From Hygrocybe punicea (Eukaryota; Basidiomycota; Agaricomycetes; Agaricales; Hygrophoraceae), in assembly GCA_963556145.1 (NCBI GenBank), contig OY744472.1, forward strand, positions 2,480,001-2,544,000: 64,000 nucleotides of DNA, given 5' to 3'. Below, in pieces: positions 1-12,013 of the stretch. The stretch's first letter is position 1, and the number at the start of each line of letters is the position of its first letter. A program made the position numbers and the translations under genes. Under the pieces are notes generated by a model that made no database searches, was not told the DNA's origin, and was given only the letters and a program-made list of their open reading frames with translations.

Positions 1-1
1 C

Positions 2-3000
2 CCGGATGCAACCTACCAAGACCTGAATTCTGGTATTGCACACTTGAAGGCCTCGATCGATTCGAGGTCAGAGGCGATACGGATTTTGGTAGAGGAAAAC
101 TTTGATAGGTTTGTTGCGGTGAAAGCTTCGACTGATGGTGGGTTCTTTCAACTATGTCTGTCCAGTTTTGTATGGTAACTTGCCAATGTTATCTGATAGC
201 GTTGTATTCCGAAATGAAGGACGGTCTACTTTTGCCGTCCAACGATTATTCAACTAGGTCCCTTCTTGACGAGCTGAAGCGTACTGTTTTTTCTATATAC
301 CTCTATCGCCGTTGAGCTCATTAGCCGCCAGTGGCAGCCACCAAAGCGAATCAAGTTTTCCTTCCGGTACTTGAAAATGCTTCTAAAGCACACAAATTGC
401 GCACGACATTGGCTGTATTTGAGCGATCCAAATTCTTCTTCAATCTCCCGGGGTTCATCATTGAGTCAATTGAAGCGGTGTGTTCTTTTATCTCTCACGC
501 CGCTGAGAACTGGGTTTGACAGAACGGAAGTAGGGTCGCTATGATGCTGCGATGAGGGACTACAAAAAGGGTAAATTCCTCCTTGAATCTAGGCCGGGAC
601 AGCTGCTCCCAATGGGAAGTAAAGATGGGCCGGCATCCGCTGTCGAAGAAGAGCAGCAGAAACGAATACTGGACAAAGTCTGGGGCAGTGTTGAGAAAGC
701 AATGAATGAGATGAGGAATATCCTGTCCTCGCAGCTACAAGACACTAGCCGCAGTGTCGAAGAGCAGGAGAAGACGATCGAGTGCGTGGATTTCGTCCTA
801 CTTCCATTGATGGGTGGCGGTCCTCATTTCCCCCTCAGAATTTTGATGGAGCTGAATACTCCAGATGATCCGGTTTGGACGTACTTCGACAGCCAGCACA
901 AGTTTATCATGAAGCAGGTAAAGGAATCGTATAGCGAATCTGTTTCGTCGATCAGAAGTGAAGTTTTTTGTTCCCCTTTATGCCTTCGATTACTTGACAT
1001 TGCTTAACTACAGCAATTCTTGATCGAATCAAGCTTGAAATCGTAGACTCCGATGATTTGAACATGAGATTAGCTTCACAGTTGCAGATCTGTGTGACTG
1101 CCTTTGATGCAAAGCAGTCAGACATCTTCATTGGTATGGCTTCATCCCATTTCATTATCCTGGACATTAATATTTGGTATTCAGGGCAAACCGGAGGCCA
1201 GGAAGTATGGCAAGCTATTTTCGATATGGTGAAGAACGTGTCTGAAGTCGTGCTATCATCACTGCCAAATTTTTGGAAGATCGCGAGGAACTTCATGGAT
1301 GGGAAGTACAAAAAGGTTGTTTCACTATCTCGACGGCGAACCGGTTTTGAGACTGATACTGCACAGCAGTCTGCATCAGCCACCGGGACTCGTCGGAGCC
1401 CATCGCAGTGTCGAACGATGGCGCTCGACATCGTGAAATTGTACATTTCGCTGATTTCAGAGTTCTTCAGATTATCGGATATGGTGGTCATGGCATCACC
1501 GGGTGACTCGGAAGACACCCAACCTCCTCTTCTTCCTTCTGACTCAAACTCACTCGCAACGGCTCAGTATTTGATGCGAATATTGGGTGAGGTACAAGAC
1601 AGTGTGAATGAAATAAACGGAATGGAGATATCCAACGAGGCTGCTTCTAGTCTCAAAAGCCTCTTAGAGAGTACTAAATGGAGGTTTGATGATATACTCA
1701 CACGTGCTTGGCTTCGAGGTGAGTCTTGGTTCACTGAGACGTCGATTTCTTTTGACGAGGTTCACAAATCTCAGATGCACACATCTTTTATTACCTGGAG
1801 AGCTGGGTCGCCAGCCCTACTAGTTCCTCTGCAACCCTGTATCTCACCCATATAGAATCTTTCCAGAGAATCGTCACCACCGCAGCTTTCAAAATTGCTG
1901 GCGGCGTTGATCTGTCAAATGTAATGTCCCCTGCTCCTAAAACTGTCAAACAGAACCAGATTGCTGCTACATTTGTGTCCAAAATCACGAAGGCGTTCTT
2001 GGATGCTCTATACGCATTCCTCGATGGTCTAGTACATCTCGCTTCAGACGAATCCCCAATTGTCACCGGGACGAGCCTCACGGCTCAGTTGGACCTCGGG
2101 GGTGGAACGAATCCATTACGGTTGCTTGATCTCACCGATGGCGTACGTATTCTCCTAATATCTGTCCACGCTTTGACTGAAAAAAAGATGTCTTTCCACA
2201 GGATACCCGCCTGCTCCTTGTCATCTCAAACTTTGCACATCTGAAAAACTCACTCATTCCAAATATGATTACTCAGCTGGAGAGCGCTTTCGGGATCTCA
2301 ATAGAGGAGGACAGATTGGTATGTAGAAGGGTTGTTGGCCCTACATTAATTTGAACTGATTTACCAACAGACTTTGATGACTGTCGTCCATGAACTGGAC
2401 AAGACCCTCTTTGAAGGCTATGTAAAACCGAAAGCGTCGGTCGTTACGGGTATTGTGCGGAATGGTATTCTAGACAACAACATGGATTGGTTTGAGACAC
2501 CACAGCCTACAGGTTCCCCCATTTTTTGCTAGGCCATCTCTCGCACTGAGGTTTTGCAATTTCCTTAGAAATACGACCATACATGTTTGAAGCCCTGTTG
2601 TATCTGGTCGGCGTCCATGCCCAAGTCAGCAGTTCCGCCGAACTGCTGCTAGAGCGAACGCTTGAGGCGTTAGTGGAGGATCTCGCAAAGGAGGCCCTGC
2701 GTTGTTTCCGACAAGTCAAGCGATTTGGGATGGGCGGTATGCTTCGTGTCAGTTTGTGATAGTCATATGCCTGTCCTGCATCTCACCGTTCGTCACTTCC
2801 TTTCAGGCTACACTGGAGATCGAGTTCATGCACCAAACATTGTCACGATATGTCACGCCATCCGCAGCTAGGACGCTGTCTGACTTGTACAACAAGATAT
2901 CCCAGGCTTATGCTCGCCGGCCAGGTGACGAGAATCTGCAAAGCAACCTTGATGGAGTCAAAAAGACTTTGGCCGACACCCGCCGCGCGACTGGAATCGA

Positions 3001-3136
3001 ATTCTTGTGTTTCAGGCAGAATAAGGAAAAGACAGGTGCCGCTAGCCGTCTCGGTGCGCAGAGTGCACGGGTGAAGGGTGGAGATGGACGCACGGGTAAC
3101 AAGGAGAGTAAAGAAAGTTTGGCGTCGCGACCATAG
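2..3136 (+). CDS. SEC5: Exocyst complex component Sec5 (EXOC2), 5'-truncated by the window edge
   Basis: Sec5 is a subunit of the octameric exocyst, which tethers secretory vesicles to the plasma membrane at growth sites. The reading frame is already open at base 2 ([16 protein letters not shown]). It continues through about ten short introns, for example 138-199, 281-331 and 478-533, the last joining IESIEA to [15 protein letters not shown]. Characteristic Sec5 blocks are [49 protein letters not shown], and the C-terminal [18 protein letters not shown] segment. The stop is at 3136. Joining the open frames restores a continuous protein with no disabling change seen. The N-terminal region lies upstream of the window. 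It is convergent with the next gene, with about 75 bp between stops, so the 3' UTRs probably overlap. Intron positions are read by eye and those near 960-1030 and 1130-1190 are approximate. Confidence 0.93.
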
Positions 3137-3211
3137 TCTATACACGGAATGTAACTTCACGATTGGTTCGTTCACTGGATTGCATTATCACGTCGACCCA
3201 CAATTCTACTT

Positions 3212-5296
3212 TCAAATAACCATCATGTCAACAACAATAATAATAATACCAAGTACTGAGAACAGGTGGGTAAGTATTGCGATGCAAACGATCCAGTGGT
3301 ACATACCTATTTCGATACCAATAAGGGCAATTACGATTTGTTCTAGGCGTTCGGCGTGTCGACTGGAAACAGACTCTTTTAATAACTGCAGCATGTCTTG
3401 TAGAACCTGATGTCATGTTTCCTCAGCGGGGAGGGTCCCTACTTTAAGAAGGGTCGTTACCTCAACACGTGCATTCAAAAGGTTGATTCGTTGGGGGATC
3501 TCTAAGTAACTCCGAGCAGCATCGTATAAGGGTTGCAGGTCTGGGAAACTCTAGAACATTCTCATAAGTGACAATCTTCAAGATGTTCATAGAACCTACC
3601 CAGAACACTTCCTGATTACGGCAGGATTTCAGCAGATGGTCATCGAGGTCGCACGGATCACGTACAGGTGAATCCAAAACAGACCCTACAGTATTGATGT
3701 TGGTGCGAAGAAGGAAAAGTTGTCCTATCTTTTGCATAATGTCTTGGAAAAGTGTGAGAGTGGAATCTTTGAAGCTGGGAAAGCTACCTTTATGAGGCAT
3801 GCCAATTTTGCCCGTTTCACTCATTATCTCCGGAATATCCTTTGTTTCTTCGATCGTCGAAGAAATGAGTTCCTCGAACTAGAGTCAAAAGGTTTTAAAC
3901 ACGTGAATCATGTGGTAAGAACTATGCACACCAGTGATATTTTGACTGATTGTGATAAGGCATGGGAAAGAGAGAGTTTTGTCCTGTGTTCTGCTCGTTG
4001 GGAACTGCGAGCCTCAAGTAAAGAAACACTCACATGTAACTCGATCCCTTCCGAAGGGTAATTACATCATTATATATACTGAAGGTGGATGAGTGATTAG
4101 TGGCGACGTAGAACTAGCTTCTTACCGGCTATAATTTGCATAGTAGTAATTGAGATCTTCCATCTCGACATCTTCCGGAGCTACGTAGACAGGAGGAATC
4201 GTAAAAGCATAGTAACAACAATCAGAGAAACAAACCAAGTTTATCGACCTCGAACCGCCGTCTGTATATGATGATCATGATTAGGGACACAGTGACTCCA
4301 CAAAATCTTGTACCAAATACTGACATCGAAGACAGAAAACGTTTCTCTTGTGCCTCTGTCATTCCCCAGATGACAACCGTGCCATAATCAAACAGAAAGA
4401 TCTCTGCTTCGGCCGGGGTTGTATCGAACTTGCTCTTCCTCTTCCTAAATCGACCACTCCCAGCATCTCCCTCCCCGGAGAGCAGATCAGGTGCTCCGAG
4501 AAGATCCCCAGTCTCTACGGTGGACTTGATCCGAGTGGGGCGGACATCGGTAACAGGAGGATCATAAATATACGGGGTGTATATTACTTGGTCAATCAAT
4601 TTGGGACTTGTGTGATACGCTGTCTTTCGCGCGCTGAAAAACTTGACGAGTTCGGGAAGTCGGTACGAACTGTAAGCATAACCGTCAATCGCGGGGGCAA
4701 GGCAAGCGACAACTCGTCTACTTTGCCGTTGCATATGCTGTTACTCTGGGTAATGATTTAGCCTTCCTTTTAGTCAATTTCAGGGCATCTCTTTTGGCCG
4801 TCCCATCCGGAATTAAGGATATTTGGTTGTACACCTGTAGTGTGGTGCATGAGACATGAAATTGATATATAGGCGTGTAATTCACCTCGACGTCCTCCGG
4901 TTCGCTCCCGTTTTCGTTTTCGTCTATGTCTCCGTCGTCGCTAATGCCAGCTACCCCGGAACTGCCCTCGTAGATGAATGCTGTCTTGCTTGTCGCAGCC
5001 AAAGTCGACACTTCTGGTTGCTCAGGTAGAACCTTGAGTTTTCCAGCGACCTTTGTTGACCTGTTCGCACCACGGTGAGGAGGTGACTCGTTGGTTTGAG
5101 CCTTGAAGTTTGAATGGTCTAGAGGCATTCCTGGCGGGCGACGGTATTTCTGGCGGGCGACGGTATCGAATAATTTGTAACGTGTTGAAGTTGTAGAGTT
5201 TTGATACAGCAATTTATCATATATAGTATCACAGCAAGAGAGGACACGGGATGGGGAGCGGGTTTTGCCAAGCTCCCATATCCTTAGCCTCATCAC
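3212..5296 (-). CDS. DUF155 / RMD1-RMND1 family protein
   Basis: Members of this family (yeast Rmd1/Rmd8, human RMND1, bacterial YagE-like) are membrane-anchored proteins. RMND1 acts in mitochondrial translation; the biochemical activity of the fungal proteins is unsettled. Read on the minus strand, exon 1 (4718-5296) encodes a variable, acidic N-terminus and then STKVAGKLKVLPEQPE and LPRVTAYATA. It splices to SSYRLPELVKFFSARKTAY...EIFLFDYGTVVIWGMTEAQEKRFL, the hallmark of the domain. Later exons give SETGKIGMPHK, IGQLFLLRTNINTVGSVLDSP and LQLLKESVSSRHAERLEQIVIALIGIEI. After an intron at about 3255-3305 they end in a hydrophobic C-terminal anchor. About seven introns are needed. The N-terminal start is uncertain: the first 60 residues contain a near-duplicated RQKYRRPPG-coding segment at 5129-5165 and do not look conserved. 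Confidence 0.88.
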
Positions 5297-5355
5297 TCAA
5301 ACAACTGCCAGAACATGAGCTCTTCCCAAGATCGTATTGAACACTTTTCTCGCAA

Positions 5356-6172
5356 CACAGGAGACGGATGAGCGATCAAATAATACGCAGATATCTAGTC
5401 ACACTATTTGTGGTGTTATCTCGCTTGTGAAAATATTGCAGAAAATAATCCTATTATCAGGGTAGATCTATTTGGCACCCTGGGGTGCACCCAACTTCCC
5501 ACGCACCCCTTACCTTATATAGTGGTAGCTAAGTGATATACATCTAATGAACAGTTTTAATTAAAGTTCTATTGGTGATAAAATCATAGAAAATTTCTGA
5601 TGAGTAAGCTTACACTTCTAGGTGTTCATAGAAAAATAATGCTTTGTTTTGATTGAATAGTTGCTTAAAAATAAAGAACTCATCTGGGATTGATGCCTAT
5701 ATCTAAACACCAACTAAACAGAATTCAACAAGAATTAGTTTTTGCATATCTTAGTCTTCACACTGCATAGACATAATTTTTCAGTCATTTTATCACCAGT
5801 AGAATTTGAGTTAAAATTGATTAGTCAAAATTATTTTACTTAGCTATCACTTTATAAGGCAAGGGATGCGTGGGAAGTTGGGTGCAGAGCCAAATAGAAT
5901 AATCCCACAATAAAAGCCATAGATATTGGTCTAGAAATCCTAAATATTTGAATCATTTTCTCTTTTCTGAATACATGTTCACAATAATGAAAACAATAAA
6001 GACCTAAATAATTGTAATTTCTGTATGCACTATTTTCTGTATGAATACCACTTTTAGATAATATTATTTTCTGCAATATTTTCACAAGTGAGATAACAAC
6101 AAAAATATTTTCAAAATGTGACTGGATATCTGCACATTATTTGATCACAAAAAATCCTCATCCATCTCCTGT
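5356..6172. mobile_element. Long terminal-inverted-repeat (foldback) MITE at the left island border
   Basis: The outer arms, about 5356-5455 and 6065-6172, are inverted copies of each other (ACAGGAGA.GGATGAG, GATCAAATAAT..GCAGATATC, TTGTGAAAATATTGCAGAAAATAAT). A second inverted pair lies inside, about 5469-5540 against 5828-5896. It contains CACCCAACTTCCCACGCA and TTACCTTATA. The 3' side holds about 160 extra bases (5900-6060) between inner and outer arms. No protein of interest is encoded. It lies immediately upstream of the RMD1-like gene and marks the start of the CpG-poor transposon island. Wherever the arms differ at a CpG, the right arm usually has TpG or CpA. Confidence 0.75.
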
Positions 6173-6680
6173 GACAGGAGTCTGTCCATAACTTCTCCTC
6201 TATCTCAAGCCAGCACTCCTGCTCCACCTCAGTCTCCTCTCGGTTCTATCCAGCCATATCTGGGGTCCATATCTGCAACACCAGGTTCATCAGCAATGCT
6301 TACCATGATAATACCATCCCACATCCTGTTAAACAACAGTGCATGGATGAATGAATGCCAAGCCAACAACAAGAGTTTTCAGCAGACCTGCTAAAAGTCT
6401 TTGTTTCAGCAGGGATACCATGGAATGCAGCAAATGATCCCAAAATGCACCTTTTCCATGAGAAGTGGATACCTGGGTCAAAAACACCAAACCAATGGGT
6501 CTTGTCTGGACATTTTCTTGATAAAGAGGCAAATGAAGCTGAAAAGCAGATGCAGAAGAGGATGGAAGGGAAACAGACAACAGGATAATGTGATGGGTGG
6601 AAAAAGGCAGCAAGGGCTTCCATTGTGGCTTCCATGGTGACAGTTGATAGCAAGGTAAGCTTGCTGAAATCTACTTCCAC

Positions 6681-7328
6681 TACACTGTCCAGGGGCTGGG
6701 CTGGGCCATCTCAGGCTGGCCCTGGCCCAATGACTATCTCAAGAATTTGTCCATACATCTCTCCATTAACAGTATTCTAACCTACATAGTCTTCATCATT
6801 AAAATCAAAATCTCCAACATATTTCTTCACAATCACCTGCTACAGACATATATATTGTTACAGTACAGCTAAATAGTTATGAGCCATTTTGGTAGCATTT
6901 TATGCTGTTGTGGCTACTGCTGGTAGTGCTAGCTTGTCCTCAGACATGAGGAGCCACAGGTGATCCTAAAGGGTATGTTTAGCTCTATTTACTCATGGGA
7001 TGTGGAGTTACAAACTTGCATGGGATCTCAAAGATAAAAGGCTGAAAGGATCTATGACTATGGGAGGTAACTATATTAGCCTGCTGCTTTGGGAATTGTC
7101 AAAGCATGCATGGTATAATTTAATGTCTACATCATTTTAAAAAAAAAGTGAATGTAGAATAAATTACTAGGGTAAATTTATAGCCAGTGTGTCCCCTGAC
7201 ATCTAAGAGGGCAAGGCCAGGGCTGACCCAGGGCTGACCCTCAGGGCCAGCTGTTTACTGACTTGGCCCTGGCCCTTGAGTCTAGGGCCAGGGCCAGCAA
7301 ATCTCTGGCCCTGCCCTTGGACAATGTA
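6681..7328. mobile_element. Non-autonomous DNA transposon G1 (TACANTGTCCA ends, 8-bp TSD)
   Basis: The element starts TACACTGTCCAGGGGC and ends with the reverse complement of TACATTGTCCAAGGGC. The flanking octamers are identical, ACTTCCAC at 6673-6680 and 7329-7336. An 8-bp TSD is typical of hAT insertions. Removing the element joins the two halves of the hAT relic (VSLLKSTSTGFNNF). Both ends are packed with GGCCCTGGCC-type direct and inverted repeats. No coding capacity is seen. A second copy (G2) lies at 19666. Confidence 0.88.
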
Positions 7329-8299
7329 ACTTCCACTGGCTTCAACAATTTCACCTCTTCATCATCAGGCATACCTGATGTCTCTGCAGAGCAGAAAACT
7401 GGTGAATTCTTGCTCAATCTTGTACTCAATGATATTCAGTTTATTGAGTTGACATATGGAGTTGCCATCATTGCATTCTGCACAGATGATGGCAGTGATG
7501 CCAGGAAAATGAGGCACCTCTTATTTGTCCAAATGTTGTGGTTAATCATTATCCTCTGCTGGGCACATCAAATGAACCTCATCATTGGTAATTACTTGAA
7601 GCTCCAAGCCAATTTCCTGCAGTGTGTCAAACAAGCAGTGAAAATTGTGAAGTGGTTCAACAATCATAGCTGTGCACTTGGCCTCCTATGAGCAGAGCAG
7701 GCAATCACATACCAGAAGGTTCTTTCGCTCATACTGCCTGTCATCACCTGTTGGACAGCCCACTATCTCTCCTGTCATTGCCTGCTGGAGATTTTGACTG
7801 CCATCCATGCATGTGGCCTCTGCCACAAGGAAACTCTTATGTTGTGTGCTGGGAGCAAGGCAGATGCAAAGGCCAAAGCCAGATCAGTTGTCACAATAAT
7901 GCAAGATGACAAATTTTGGACATGACTAGCTAAGTGCATACCTGCATGGCTTTAAATGAATAGATGCTGATGACCATGACAAAAGGGTGAAAGTTCACCT
8001 TGAGCATTCCACAATCATAACACTGGTTCTACAAGCTCCAGATGCTAAGCTTCCCATGGTTCCTCTCATAGTTGGAAATCTCTATCACATTTTCTCAGAC
8101 CAAAGTGTTGAAGCAAGTGTTTGAGATGCTGTGCATAGCAGCTTGGAGAAATGTTGGGCAATGGCAGATCAAGATATCTTCAACTGCCAGTTTGTTGATG
8201 AATCCATATATCCATGGCAGGTGCTTTGTGAATGGCACATTGTTCTTGACACTAGCTGGTCTCTATGGAATTGTCAAGGGTGTTTACAAGCGAGTAGTG

Positions 8300-9769
8300 T
8301 AGTGCTACCAAAGTTCAGTTCAGTTCAGTTCAGACCCATTTTGGCTGAACCCTGAACTGAACCCAGAGTTCAGTTCAGGATTTCACGTAAACTGAACCTG
8401 AACTGCCCTGAACCATTTGGATTTTTTTTTTCAGGGCCCGAACCAGGTTCATGAATGATTCGGACGCTCAATTTTAGTATTATCATGCATTTTACAAAAG
8501 GAGTTCACAATATATTATTGTACCTATCTGATCTATCTAGGAAACTCATTATCTTATGGTGAATCTTTTAATTTGTCTGTATCTGTGGGTATCGCCTTGC
8601 ATTGGTGAGGCACCCACCCCCCTGTAACCTCACAAACATAGCCCCAATGTCAATTGACGCTGGGCTGCAAGGTCGCGAGGTGTTCACTGGGGGTGGGGAC
8701 CTGGTCCCTGCTGCTGGTGGTGACCTGTGGCTTTGCTGTTCATTTTTTTGTGTAGTTAGTACTAGAGAATAAAATGAGGATACCTAGTGCAGTGGGAGGA
8801 TGCATGGCTCCTGCTGCTCCCCTCACCTCCAATGTGATCTGTTGTCCTTGTCGTTGCCATTGCTGTTGCTGTTGCTGTAGATGATGGCATGCGCATTGGC
8901 ATGGTTGGGACATTTGCGGTGCTGTTGACACTGTTGCTGCCGGTGCTGCTGCTGGTGCTGGTGACGCTGTTGCTGCCGGTGCTGCTGGTCTGCTGCTCCC
9001 CTCACCTCCATCATGATCTGTTGTCCTCGTTCTTGTGGTTGCCATCACTGTTGCTGTGGATGATGGCATAGGTGTTGGCGTGGGTATGGGTGTTGGCATT
9101 GGCATTAGCTGGCATGTAATGTAGTGTTAGTTGTGTTTATTAATAATTACAAACTTATGAAGGGCAGTGGGGTTGGGTGCACCTTCCCCACTGCTCTCTT
9201 TCTCTTGTTTGAGGGCAGTTCATTGATGGTGATGCAGTGGTGGTGGTGGTGGTGGTGGTGGTGTTGGTGTTGGTGCTGGTGCCACTGCCACCTCCGATGC
9301 TGGTGCTGGTGCTTGCATTGTGTGTCGTCGTTGTCATCCATCATTGTGGTGGCTGCCGACTTTGTTTGAGTTAGTAGAAGTACCTAAAAAAGTATCAGTA
9401 AATGGAAACATATGATAATACAGGTAAAAACTAATTTACCTTGAACGCTTGTGTTTGAGGTCTATTCATGTCGTGATAAAGTTGTTGGTTGTTGTGGCTG
9501 AGAATAAAGTTCAGTGACTGAAACAAAAATTTGCTGAAATCGGCATGTGAGTACAACTGTCATTTGAGCGAAAATACATACCTGTGGACATCGGTTCAGC
9601 GGTTCTGAACTGCTTGTGAACCATTTAGACAATTCTGGGGGTTGCCTGAACCCCAAACTGGACCCAGGGTTCAGTTCAGCCCAAGGTGCTGGACTGAAAC
9701 GAACTTCCGGTTTGGTTCGGGGTTCGAACCAGGTTCAGATCTGTTCTGAACCAAACTTTGGCAGCACTA
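8300..9769. mobile_element. Non-autonomous hAT element D (TAGTGCTRCCAAAGTT ends)
   Basis: Terminal inverted repeats start TAGTGCTACCAAAGTTCAG at 8300, and the right end is the reverse complement of TAGTGCTGCCAAAGTTTGG. Identical octamers GAGTAGTG flank it (8292-8299 and 9770-9777). The subterminal regions are arrays of GTTCAG/CTGAAC repeats. The interior holds a TCAATTGA palindrome (about 8650), a CTG/GGTGCTG-rich stretch (8855-9075) and a GGT microsatellite (9235-9265). Open frames through these are low-complexity and not credible genes. It is the same family as element E but in the opposite orientation. Confidence 0.9.
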
Positions 9770-11046
9770 GAGTAGTGTGGGTGCCAGTGAGGCTAGAGCT
9801 ACATCAGGCTTTTTGTGATTACATGACAAATGTGAATGAGTTTTCACCAGAAGATATGATGTTAAGTGACATGAAATCCATGTACAAGGTAGTGCTGCCA
9901 AAGTTCAGTTCAGAACCGATCCAAACCCGGTTCGAACTCTAAACCGAACCAGAAGTTTGGTTCAGTCCTGCACCTTGGGCTGAACTGAACCCTGGGTCCT
10001 GTTTGGGGTTCAGGCAACCGCCAGGTTGTCTAAATGGTTCACAAGCAGTTCAGAACCATTGAATTGATGTCCGCAGGTATGTATTTTTCACTCCAAACAA
10101 AAGTTGTGCTCACATGCCAATTCAGCAAATTTCCATTTTAGTCACTGAACTTTATTCTCAGCCACCAACAACCACCACCTGAGGCAAATAGGTAAGTTTG
10201 TACTTTCATTGTCATTTAGTCACTAATACATTTGTAGGTACACCACCAAGTCGGCAGCACCACAACAATGGACAACAACAATGACAACAATGATGACAAC
10301 AACAATGACAACAATGACAACAATGACAATGACAATGCACAATGCAAGCACCAGCACCAGCATCGGAGGCAGTGGCAGCAGCAGCAGCACCAACACCAAC
10401 ACTGGTACCAGCACAAAGCTGGTGGTGGATCCATTATCAAAACCAGCACCACCAGCATCAGCGGCAGTGATGAAGGGTCAGCAAGGGTTACAGGTGTGCA
10501 TTTTTATTCATTTCTATGTTACTAACTACATGAGCACAGCAGTTTGTGCCACATCAGCAGCACCTGCAGCGTCAATGGCACCGGGGCTGGCAACAGCACA
10601 ACACCACCAGCAGGAGAAGCAACAGTGGTGCCAACACCAGCCCAGTGACAACAGCAGCAGCAGCAGGAGAAGCAGCACCAGCACCAGCACCAATGCCCAC
10701 GCCAATTCCAATGCCCCAACCACACCAACACCAGTTCCCCAACCACATGAACGCCCATGCCATCTACCCAGGTCCCCATCCCTATCTAACACCTCATGAA
10801 CATGCAGCCTGGCATCAATTGACATTGGGGCTATGTTTGTAAGGTTACAGGAGGTGGATGCCTCACCAGCACCAGTGATGTGCCATTCACAAGTTCACAG
10901 GCACCACCACCAGCACCAAGGAGGGGAGACCCAGACCCAACCCCAGCTATCACCTCATGAACATGCAGCCCAGCGTCAATTGACATCAGGGCTATGGTCT
11001 CAAGGTTACAGGGAGATGGGTACCTCACCAGCACCAGGTGGTACGC

Positions 11047-12013
11047 TGTAGAGGGTCGACGTCCCTCTGAGTCCGTATCATCAATATATCACGAATCCGG
11101 ACCAACCCGATGCCGCCATTCGACTTGCATTCGAACCCGACGTAACCCGACGCAACCCGACGTGACGTGACGTGATGTGACCCGACGTGACCGACATAAC
11201 CCGACGTATGCCGCTTCGTCACAGCCGCTCTCAGACCAAATCCGGCAGCCTCAAACGCCTCGGAGTTCCAATTCCAGGAGATGGATCTCTTCGGACTCAA
11301 TCCCCGACTTCGGATTTACTTTATTTATGCATCCCATCGTCCTTTCGGAGATATGTAGGACTTTCTAGATCTTTTCCTTGCATATTCGTTTTCCCCTCCA
11401 TTTCCTGTCTTCGTTGCTTTGCAACCCCCCTTTCCACATCCCCATTCCAACCTTTCTTTGTAGCTTACCATCGGCCGAAGTAGACACGTCCGAAAGTAGA
11501 TTACTGTTTCCTGTACTATAAAAACGGTCCCCGACGACCGTACAAAATAAGATACCTTTAGTCCCCATTTCCCTCATAGTCAGAATCGTTTAAATCCCTT
11601 CAAATGCTCGTCCACGTAGTTCCTTAGCCTTTTTATAGTTTACTTCGTTGTCTTCCTCATTGTTCCCGTATATTCATTCATCGTTTCCGACCCGACCCGA
11701 CCTGACCCGTCGTACCCGACATCGTCGGGTTCATTCGTTTTCAGTCCGTTCACCATCGGGTTCATCGTTATTAGTCCGTTTTCACTCCGTTCATCGTCGG
11801 GTTCATCGTCATTTATCCATTTTCACTCCGTTCATCGCCGGATTCGTCGTTATTAGTCCCGTTTATGCGGCGGCTTTACTTTTATTTCACTTTCACTTCC
11901 TTTTACTACAATTCCCGACACTGAATTATCCAGTCACTTCTACACTGACACCCTTTGGATAGGATCTTTATTTCTTTATATAGTTCCGAAGCCACCAAGA
12001 ACCCGCATCGACA
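11047..12013 (+). repeat. 5' LTR of element A
   Basis: 967 bp, starting TGTAGAGGGTCGAC and ending CGACA. It is nearly identical to 16201-17166. It opens with an AGAGGG/CCCTCT hairpin and carries a CCCGACGTAA-like tandem array (about 11095-11210) and a TATA box at 11517-11524. Confidence 0.92.
11517..11524 (+). promoter_or_regulatory. TATA box in the 5' LTR of element A
   Basis: TATAAAAA preceded by CCTGTAC, in the second half of the LTR. It is repeated at 16671-16678 in the 3' LTR. The position suits an LTR promoter; activity is inferred. Confidence 0.5.

Larger units (their letters stand above)
6340..9889 (+). pseudogene. Relic hAT-superfamily transposase, split by nested elements
   Basis: Three surviving segments, 6343-6680, 7329-8299 and 9778-9889, read as parts of one hAT transposase once two later insertions are removed. 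The first encodes FSADLLKVFVSAGIPWNAAN...LFHEKWIPGSKTPNQWVLSGHFLD. The second encodes TGEFLLNLVLNDIQF, an acidic FCTDDGSDARKMR segment, CWAHQMNLIIGNYLKLQANFL and VKWFNNHSCALGLL. These are the conserved core blocks of basidiomycete hAT transposases. The frame then slips near 7688 (EQAITYQKVLSLILPVITCWTAHYLS continues in another frame), and stops follow after about 7915. The third segment encodes LHQAFCDYMTNVNEFSPEDM. The catalytic protein is dead; this is the oldest recognisable layer on the left side of the island. Confidence 0.8.

Noticed and set aside
8740..9105. Pro/Thr/Gln/His-rich frames over CTG/CAG repeats in elements D and E (also 10281-10842)
   Set aside because: They are translations of microsatellites inside defined non-autonomous elements, open in several frames at once, with no conserved domain.
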